Source: Rodentibacter mrazii (GTDB lineage Bacteria > Pseudomonadota > Gammaproteobacteria > Enterobacterales > Pasteurellaceae). Taken from it: 64,000 nt of DNA. The stretch is taken from assembly GCF_001998825.1 (NCBI RefSeq), contig NZ_MLHG01000051.1, forward strand, positions 1 to 64,000, written 5' to 3'. Below the pieces are notes generated by a model, which was not told the DNA's origin, made no database searches, and was given only the letters and a program-made list of their open reading frames with translations. Below are positions 58,050-64,000 of this stretch, piece after piece. The translations under genes were made by a program, and so were the position numbers. Each line of letters starts with the position of its first letter. Position 1 is the stretch's first letter.

Positions 58050-60242
58050 ATGAAAATTGTCCGTGTCGCACTTCCTGTGCCGCTTCCCCGTTTGTTTGAT
58101 TATCTGGTTTCTGATGATATGCCATTGGTTGTGGGTGCGCGCGTACTTGTTCCTTTCGGCACGCAGAAAAAAGTCGCGATTGTGGTGGAATTGCCGGAAA
58201 CCACGGAGATACCAAAGGATAAATTAAAGGAAATTATTGCGATTTTAGATTCGACATCCTTATTTTTTTCTGCCACTTGGGAATGGTTGTTGTGGGCGGC
58301 GAATTATTATCAAGCCACATTGGGAGACGTGTTATTTCAAGCATTGCCGGTGAAATTACGTCATGGTGAAAGTACGGTGAAAAATGACCGCACTTTTTGG
58401 CGTATCACCGATGAGGGAAAAAACGCACTGTGGCGTGGTGAATTAACGCGAGCCAAAAAACAAGCGGAAGCCTTGCGATGCTTGTCGGAAACAGATTTGG
58501 AAAAAGGGGAGGGGGATTTCAGCTCCTCTGTTTGGTCGGCATTAAAAAGCAAACATTTTGTACAAGAAATCTCGGTTCAAGAGGAGGAAAAAAGCTGGCA
58601 AGCTGTTTTGGGAAATATCCCCTTGGTGAATATTGATAATCGTCTGATGTTAAACAAACAGCAAGCCTTAGTGTTTAGCCAGCTAATGTTTCAGCGTGAA
58701 TTTAATGTGTGGTTGCTGGATGGCGTAACGGGCTCTGGCAAAACAGAAATTTATTTGCAATATATTGAAGAGATTTTGAAATCCGGTAAACAAGTGCTTG
58801 TGTTGGTACCGGAAATAGGGCTAACGCCACAAACTGTTCAGCGTTTTAAAGCGCGTTTTAATGTGGAAATTGACGTTCTCCACTCTCATTTAAATGACAC
58901 CCAACGGCTCAATGTGTGGATTCGTGCAAAAACAGGACAAAGTGCGGTGGTGATTGGGACGCGATCCGCATTATTTACACAATTTGCAAATTTGGGGGCG
59001 ATTATTTTGGATGAGGAACATGATGCCTCTTTCAAACAACAAGACGGTTGGCGTTATCATACTCGGGATTTGGCGATTGTGTTGGCGAAAAAACTTAATA
59101 TTCCGATCTTGATGGGCTCGGCAACGCCAAGTTTAGAAAGTCTCAATAATGTAAAAAACGGTAAATATAAACATCTGACTTTATCAAAAAGAGCCGGCAA
59201 TGCGACCGCACTTCGCCAGATTGTCGTTGATTTAAAAAATCAGCCTGTGCAACAGGGGTTATCGCAGCCGTTGTTGGCACGGATGAAAAATCATCTTGAA
59301 AAAGGCAATCAAGTTTTATTATTTCTCAACCGTCGTGGATTTGCTCCCGTTTTGCTTTGCCACGAATGTGGTTGGATTGCCCAATGTCCCCATTGTGAAA
59401 AACCTTATACCTATCACCAACATCAACGTGTGTTGCGTTGTCATCATTGCGGCTCACAGAAAACCATTCCTCGTCAATGCGATGATTGCGGTTCAACCCA
59501 TCTAGTCACAACAGGGCTTGGAACAGAGCAATTGGAAGAAACCTTGAAAGCCCAATTCCCCTCTTATTCTGTGGCGCGTATCGATCGAGACAGTACAGCC
59601 CGAAAAGGATCCTTAGAAGGCTATTTAGAAGATATTCAACAAGGGAAAAGCCAAATTTTAATCGGCACGCAGATGTTAGCAAAAGGACATCACTTTCCTA
59701 ATGTCACGTTGGTTGCCTTGGTAAATGTGGATAGTGCGTTGTTTTCGTTGGATTTCCGTGCAGAAGAACGATTGGCGCAGCTTTATGTGCAAGTGGCGGG
59801 GCGTTCCGGTCGGGCGGAAAAACAAGGGGAAGTGTTGCTACAAACCCATTATCCGGATCATCCGTTACTCACCACATTATTAGCGAAAGGCTATCAGGCA
59901 TTTGCGGAAGAAACCTTGCGTTTACGTCATACAATGGGATTGCCGCCTTTTAGCTTTCAAGCCTTGTTTAAAGCGCAAGCTCGCTATTCTGAGTCGGCTG
60001 AAGAATATTTAATTCGGATCGCAGATTTTTTTCATTCAAAGCAAATTGAAGGGTTACAAATTTTAGGACCCATACCCGCACCGTTTAGCAAAAAAGCGGG
60101 GCAATATCGTTGGCAATTGCTTTTACAACACCCCTCTCGTAAAGAATTACAAAAAGCATTAAGTGATTACCAGCAGGCAAATTTGGAAAAAAATAGCCAA
60201 GTGCGGTTGATTTTAGATGTAGATCCTCAGGATTTAAGCTAG
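58050..60242 (+). CDS. priA: primosomal protein N' (replication restart helicase PriA)
   Basis: The 730-residue protein starts [19 protein letters not shown]. It has Walker [12 protein letters not shown], the DEEH box [19 protein letters not shown] and paired zinc-binding cysteines ([34 protein letters not shown]). It restarts stalled replication forks. ATG at 58050 is preferred over a frame extension to 57969. A USS pair is translated inside the gene. ftsN follows by about 77 bases. Confidence 0.97.
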   Translation: MKIVRVALPVPLPRLFDYLVSDDMPLVVGARVLVPFGTQKKVAIVVELPETTEIPKDKLKEIIAILDSTSLFFSATWEWLLWAANYYQATLGDVLFQALPVKLRHGESTVKNDRTFWRITDEGKNALWRGELTRAKKQAEALRCLSETDLEKGEGDFSSSVWSALKSKHFVQEISVQEEEKSWQAVLGNIPLVNIDNRLMLNKQQALVFSQLMFQREFNVWLLDGVTGSGKTEIYLQYIEEILKSGKQVLVLVPEIGLTPQTVQRFKARFNVEIDVLHSHLNDTQRLNVWIRAKTGQSAVVIGTRSALFTQFANLGAIILDEEHDASFKQQDGWRYHTRDLAIVLAKKLNIPILMGSATPSLESLNNVKNGKYKHLTLSKRAGNATALRQIVVDLKNQPVQQGLSQPLLARMKNHLEKGNQVLLFLNRRGFAPVLLCHECGWIAQCPHCEKPYTYHQHQRVLRCHHCGSQKTIPRQCDDCGSTHLVTTGLGTEQLEETLKAQFPSYSVARIDRDSTARKGSLEGYLEDIQQGKSQILIGTQMLAKGHHFPNVTLVALVNVDSALFSLDFRAEERLAQLYVQVAGRSGRAEKQGEVLLQTHYPDHPLLTTLLAKGYQAFAEETLRLRHTMGLPPFSFQALFKAQARYSESAEEYLIRIADFFHSKQIEGLQILGPIPAPFSKKAGQYRWQLLLQHPSRKELQKALSDYQQANLEKNSQVRLILDVDPQDLS

Positions 60243-60319
60243 AAAATCACAATATTTTTCAGTAAACTTGGAAAGTTTTATAAAATTTTTAGAAATCATT
60301 TAAAGTTTAGGGTTTTATT

Positions 60320-61102
60320 GTGGCACATCGAGATTTTGCCGCTCGTCGCGGTTCAAACAAGAAAAAAAAGACAACAAATAAAAATGTATTAATTGGTATT
60401 GCTTTAACGGTATTGATTGGCTTTGGTGTCGGGCTTTATTTTTTAAAGAACAAAACCCCTGAGCCGGTTTCATCCGTGGTAAGCCAGCCTGAAAAAACAC
60501 AGCCGAAAAGCGTATTACCCAATCGACCGGAGGAAGTGTGGAGTTACATTAAGGCGTTGGAGACCCGTACTGTGCCGGTGGACGATAAACCTTCCAGTGT
60601 AGAAAAAAATATGCGTTTAACGGAAGAGCAGCGTCAGGTTTTAGCTCAAATGGAAAAAGAACAGAAAGCGGCGGAAGAAGCACGCAAATTGGCAGAAAAA
60701 CGTAAAGCGGAAGAGGCTGAAAAAGCACAACAAGTCGTGGAAACGGTGAAAGTTGAGCCACCCAAACAAGAGGTGAAGAAGCCGGAAACTGCGAAGAAAG
60801 TAGAATCGGTGAAAGTTGAGACAGCAAAAAAAGCTGAAACGAAAACAGAAGAAACCAAACCAACAAATACAGCCGCTACAACTGGTGGTAAACGTTTCGG
60901 TTTACAATGTGGTGCCTTTAAAAACCGGGCTCAAGCAGAAAATTTACAAGGTCGTTTAGTGATGGCCGGTATTAATGCGCAGGTGATGGTGAATGGCGAA
61001 TGGAATCGTGTTCGTGTAGGGCCATTCGCAAACCGTGATGCGGCGGTACAAGCGCAAGATAAAGCAAAATCTGTGACAGGTTGTGTGATTATCGGTATGT
61101 AG
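60320..61102 (+). CDS. ftsN: cell division protein FtsN (SPOR domain)
   Basis: The 260-residue protein starts with GTG (MAHRDFAARRGSNKK), a short basic cytoplasmic tail. One TM helix (about 24-43), a long Lys/Glu/Ala-rich periplasmic linker and a C-terminal SPOR domain (about 185-260: GLQCGAFKNRAQAENLQGRL) follow. It triggers septal peptidoglycan synthesis and binds denuded glycans. It is shorter than E. coli FtsN. Its place after priA is conserved. Confidence 0.93.
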   Translation: MAHRDFAARRGSNKKKKTTNKNVLIGIALTVLIGFGVGLYFLKNKTPEPVSSVVSQPEKTQPKSVLPNRPEEVWSYIKALETRTVPVDDKPSSVEKNMRLTEEQRQVLAQMEKEQKAAEEARKLAEKRKAEEAEKAQQVVETVKVEPPKQEVKKPETAKKVESVKVETAKKAETKTEETKPTNTAATTGGKRFGLQCGAFKNRAQAENLQGRLVMAGINAQVMVNGEWNRVRVGPFANRDAAVQAQDKAKSVTGCVIIGM

Positions 61103-61167
61103 GGCGGTGATAATGTTGTTGGCAATACAAGTCAAAAACCAAACCTCAACAAATTAATGATGAAAGA

Positions 61168-61200
61168 AAAAGTGCGGTGAAAAATGACCGCGCTTTTTTA
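61168..61200 (+). terminator. USS-pair terminator after ftsN
   Basis: AAAAGTGCGGT and ACCGCGCTTTT pair with one G-U wobble over an 8-base loop, followed by a T-run. The right arm is a one-base USS variant. Confidence 0.85.
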
Positions 61201-61234
61201 TTTTTTAACTTGCCAAAAAATGAAAAATCTCTAA

Positions 61235-61252
61235 AATGAACGCTCGTTCATT
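61235..61252. promoter_or_regulatory. palindromic operator upstream of the TetR gene
   Basis: AATGAACG-CT-CGTTCATT is a perfect 8-bp palindrome with a 2-base centre, 51 bases before the repressor ATG. It has the size and symmetry of a TetR/AcrR operator and probably gives autoregulation of the acrR-acrAB operon. Confidence 0.75.
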
Positions 61253-61302
61253 CAGTGGCTTACATGAGCCCTCTTTTTTATTTTCAAACCTAAGACTTTT
61301 TT

Positions 61303-61869
61303 ATGCGGCACTCTTCTAAAACAGATCTTGCCGAGCAAATTTTTATGGCAGTAGATTGCTTGATGGCAAAAGAAGGTTTAAATCAACTTTCGATGCATAA
61401 ATTGGCGAAAGAAGCCAAGGTAGCAGCAGGAACGATTTATCTTTATTTTAAAAATAAAGATGAATTGTTAGAACAATTCGCTCGGCGTGTGTTTGCCATG
61501 TTTATGGCGGCACTGGAGAAGGATTTTGATGAATCAGAATCCTTTTTTCAACAATATCGACGAATGTGGTGGAACATTTGGCTGTTTTTGCAAAGCAACC
61601 CCACGATTTTATCGAACTTGAATCAGTATCAGTCTTTACCGAATTTTGCTGAACTTTGTCGGGAAATTGATAATAGTCGTTGGGATCACTTTTGCCTCCA
61701 AGGAAAGGCGGCAAATGAATTAGCAGATTTACCGGATGAGGTTCTTTTTCAGTTAAGCTTAAAAACAGCAATGACGGTGGCATCGGATATTAAGTTTTTC
61801 AGTCTGGAACTCACCAGTGAAATTTTAGAATCTGTAGTTGAACGCTCTTGGCGGGCAATTCAGAAATAA
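61303..61869 (+). CDS. acrR: TetR family repressor of the RND efflux operon (AcrR-like)
   Basis: The 188-residue protein has an N-terminal helix-turn-helix (MHKLAKEAKVAAGTIYLYFKN), typical of TetR proteins, and a helical ligand-binding C-terminus. It is directly upstream of the membrane-fusion gene and downstream of a palindromic operator, so it is the likely local repressor released by pump substrates. In H. influenzae the equivalent gene is called acrR. Confidence 0.88.
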   Translation: MRHSSKTDLAEQIFMAVDCLMAKEGLNQLSMHKLAKEAKVAAGTIYLYFKNKDELLEQFARRVFAMFMAALEKDFDESESFFQQYRRMWWNIWLFLQSNPTILSNLNQYQSLPNFAELCREIDNSRWDHFCLQGKAANELADLPDEVLFQLSLKTAMTVASDIKFFSLELTSEILESVVERSWRAIQK

Positions 61870-61904
61870 TCGTTGTTTTTATTTTTTATCGGAGCTTTTA
61901 TAAA

Positions 61905-63101
61905 ATGAGTCAAACTCAAACCAACCGACCAAAACGCTCGCATGTTTTCTATATGAAAATTATTTTAGTAGTGTTTGTCTTAATTTTTGCCGGTGTTATC
62001 GGTTTTAATGTGTTACGAGGCATTATGATCGGTAAGGCAATTGCTAATATGCCGGAGTCTTCAAGCCCTGTTACAGCATTGGAAGTAAAGGCAAGAGAGT
62101 GGACTCCGGTGATTAATACCACGGGGCTTGTGCGACCAAATCAAGGGGCGATGTTAAGTGCACAAAATGCAGGAACCGTTTCCAATGTATTTGTTCAAAA
62201 CGGACAAATTGTAAAGAAAGGTGATCTTTTAGTTGAACTTGATAGTTCTGTTGAACGGGCAAGTCTTAAAGCCTCTCAAGCACAACTTCCCGCATTGCGT
62301 CAAACCTATCAGCGCTATGCAAATTTATTAGCAAGCAATGCGGTTTCCCGTCAAGAGGTGGATAATGCGAAATCCGCTTATGATGCGCAAGTGGCGAATA
62401 TTGAATCCTTAAAAGCAATGATTGAACGTCGTCAGATTGTTGCTCCTTTTGATGGTAAAGCCGGTATTGTAAAGGTTAATGTCGGTCAATATGTGAATGT
62501 GGGGACGGAAATTGTTCGTGTAGAAGATATCAGTTCAATGAAAATTGATTTTTCGATTTCACAAAACGAATTAGATAAATTGCACCTCAATCAGCGTGTT
62601 ACCGCGACAACGGATGCTCGTCAAGGAGAAACCTTTTCAGCACGTATTACGGCAATTGAACCGGCAATTAATTCATCAACCGGTTTAGTGGATATTCAGG
62701 CGACTTTCGATCCTGAAGACGGGCGTAAGTTGCTTTCCGGTATGTTTTCACGTTTACGTATTGCATTACCGACAGAGACGAATCAAATCGTTGTGCCACA
62801 AGTGGCGGTGAGCTATAACATGTACGGTGAAATTTCTTATTTATTAGAGCCTTTATCCGAAGAAGATAAAGCGAAATTTGCCGATAATCCAAAATTAGAT
62901 TCACTTTATCGTGCAAAACAAATCACGGTATTTACTAAAGATCGCCAAGGGATTTATTCTCAATTACAAGGTGATGAAGTGAAAGTGGGTGATAGAATTA
63001 TTACCGGCGGTCAACAAGGTATTGGTAATGGCAGCCTTGTTGAATGGATTAAGAAAGATATCGTTGGTGGAACCGAACCTGCGAAAAAAACCAATTTGTA
63101 A
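61905..63101 (+). CDS. acrA: RND efflux periplasmic membrane-fusion protein (AcrA-like)
   Basis: About 398 residues with an N-terminal membrane anchor (FYMKIILVVFVLIFAGVIGF). A biotinyl-lipoyl-like domain split around an alpha-hairpin (NTTGLVRPNQGAMLSAQNAG; RQIVAPFDGKAGIVKVNVGQ) and a beta-barrel part follow. It links the RND pump to an outer-membrane channel. Frame extension to 61848 lies inside acrR, so ATG at 61905 behind GGAG is chosen. It lacks an obvious lipobox, unlike E. coli AcrA. Confidence 0.92.
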   Translation: MSQTQTNRPKRSHVFYMKIILVVFVLIFAGVIGFNVLRGIMIGKAIANMPESSSPVTALEVKAREWTPVINTTGLVRPNQGAMLSAQNAGTVSNVFVQNGQIVKKGDLLVELDSSVERASLKASQAQLPALRQTYQRYANLLASNAVSRQEVDNAKSAYDAQVANIESLKAMIERRQIVAPFDGKAGIVKVNVGQYVNVGTEIVRVEDISSMKIDFSISQNELDKLHLNQRVTATTDARQGETFSARITAIEPAINSSTGLVDIQATFDPEDGRKLLSGMFSRLRIALPTETNQIVVPQVAVSYNMYGEISYLLEPLSEEDKAKFADNPKLDSLYRAKQITVFTKDRQGIYSQLQGDEVKVGDRIITGGQQGIGNGSLVEWIKKDIVGGTEPAKKTNL

Positions 63102-63118
63102 TAGTCTAGGAAATACGA

Positions 63119-64000
63119 ATGAAATTTACTGATATATTTATTCGTCGCCCTGTTTTAGCGGTTTCGATCAGCTTGCTTATTATTATCTTAGGTTTGCAGG
63201 CGATTTCAAAATTGGCAGTGCGTGAATATCCTAAAATGACAACAACGGTGATTACCGTTACCACCGCTTATCCGGGGGCGGATGCGAACTTGATTCAAGC
63301 ATTCGTTACCTCTAAATTGGAAGAGTCTATTGCTCAAGCGGACAATATTGACTATATGTCTTCCTCAAGTGCGCCTAACGCTTCAAGCATTACCGTAAAA
63401 ATGAAACTGAATACGGATCCTGCCGGAGCCTTGGCGGATGTGTTGGCAAAAGTGAATGCAGTGCGTTCGGAATTGCCGAGCGGTATTGAAGATCCTACGG
63501 TGGCGTCCTCATCAGGGGGAACGGGGATTATGTATATTAGTTTCCGTTCTAACAAGTTGGATTCCAGTCAAGTAACGGATTATATCAACCGTGTGGTCAA
63601 ACCCCAGTTCTTCACGATTGAAGGGGTTGCGGAAGTACAGATCTTTGGTGCGGCAGAGTATGCGATGCGTATTTGGTTAGATCCGCAAAAAATGGCGGCT
63701 CAAAATCTTTCTGCTTCACAAGTGATGTCTGCACTTTCTGCTAATAACATTCAAACTGCAGCAGGGAGTGATAACGGTTATTACGTGAGCTATCGTAATA
63801 AGGTTGAAACCACCACGAAATCTGTGGAGCAGTTAGGTAATCTGATTGTTTCTTCTAATGGCGATGATTTAGTGCGTTTGCGTGATATTGCTACCGTTGA
63901 ACTGAATAAAGAAAGTGATAATTCACGGGCGACTGCAAATGGTGGGGAGTCTGTGGTATTAGGGATTAATCCGACTTCTTCAGCTAACCCATTAACGGTG
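63119..64000 (+). CDS. acrB: RND efflux pump inner-membrane transporter (AcrB-like), 5' part
   Basis: The frame is open from ATG at 63119 to the window end (294 codons). It starts MKFTDIFIRRPVLAVSISLL, the canonical RND N-terminus, followed by the first membrane helix and the porter-domain segments AYPGADANLIQAFVTSKLEE and FFTIEGVAEVQIFGAAEYAM. It exports drugs and detergents by proton antiport with AcrA. It is 17 bases after the acrA stop, with AGGAAA as ribosome-binding site. The rest lies beyond the window. Confidence 0.93.
   Translation, partial: MKFTDIFIRRPVLAVSISLLIIILGLQAISKLAVREYPKMTTTVITVTTAYPGADANLIQAFVTSKLEESIAQADNIDYMSSSSAPNASSITVKMKLNTDPAGALADVLAKVNAVRSELPSGIEDPTVASSSGGTGIMYISFRSNKLDSSQVTDYINRVVKPQFFTIEGVAEVQIFGAAEYAMRIWLDPQKMAAQNLSASQVMSALSANNIQTAAGSDNGYYVSYRNKVETTTKSVEQLGNLIVSSNGDDLVRLRDIATVELNKESDNSRATANGGESVVLGINPTSSANPLTV

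Noticed and set aside
58361..58552. Minus-strand frame at 58361-58552 opposite priA
   Set aside because: It overlaps the conserved priA coding sequence and contains a USS read in the reverse frame. No protein family is suggested.

Overview
The window is chromosomal DNA of a Pasteurellaceae bacterium of the Haemophilus/Aggregatibacter type. The main evidence is the very frequent 9-mer AAGTGCGGT and its complement ACCGCACTT, the Hin-type DNA uptake signal sequence (USS), both inside genes and as inverted pairs forming intergenic terminators. Gene content agrees: na+-translocating NADH:quinone reductase (nqr), periplasmic nitrate reductase (nap), a hitABC iron transporter and an RND efflux operon, all close to Haemophilus influenzae proteins. 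The species cannot be fixed from the sequence alone.

Layout. 0-2 kb: an AT-rich tail of a small membrane-protein locus and a Slam-like outer-membrane protein. 1.9-8 kb: a DUF1232 protein, a YfhL-type ferredoxin, an RNase T2, pgk-fba, then an O-antigen-ligase-like protein and a GT9 glycosyltransferase (lipooligosaccharide). 8-10.7 kb: aroK-aroB-dam. 10.7-14.7 kb: a dciA-like gene diverging from secM-secA-mutT; the SecM has a recognisable but compact arrest sequence. 14.7-21.7 kb, mostly minus strand: holA, lptE, leuS, a DUF167 protein, YggT, CorA, a YajG-like lipoprotein. 21.8-30 kb: bolA and nqrABCDEF-apbE-nqrM with a small tautomerase. 30-33.5 kb: mnmA and a BCCT transporter.

33.6-44.2 kb is the accessory region and the most interesting part. 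It begins at a long inverted USS pair, then a DUF4123 (type VI secretion adaptor) gene overlapping a 991-residue VasX/MIX-like effector with hydrophobic segments. Four paralogous two-TM membrane proteins follow, the first directly behind the effector. Each of the other three is preceded by an orphan copy of the effector's last ~112 codons joined to a USS-pair terminator. The result is a ~1.6 kb tandem cassette array. The four membrane proteins, which I infer to be immunity proteins, are mosaics, and the predicted periplasmic loop comes in two alleles. No VgrG, Hcp or Tss structural gene lies in the window. A methyltransferase with a regulatory domain follows.

46-52.3 kb, minus strand: napFDAGHBC. 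52.3-56.5 kb: hitABC, facing nap across a 333-base region with a good Fur-box match and an FNR-like site. 56.8-61.1 kb: yggL, trmB, priA, ftsN. 61.2-64 kb: a TetR repressor with an evident palindromic operator, an RND membrane-fusion protein and the 5' part of the RND pump gene, cut by the window end. No rRNA, tRNA, CRISPR array or insertion sequence was recognised.
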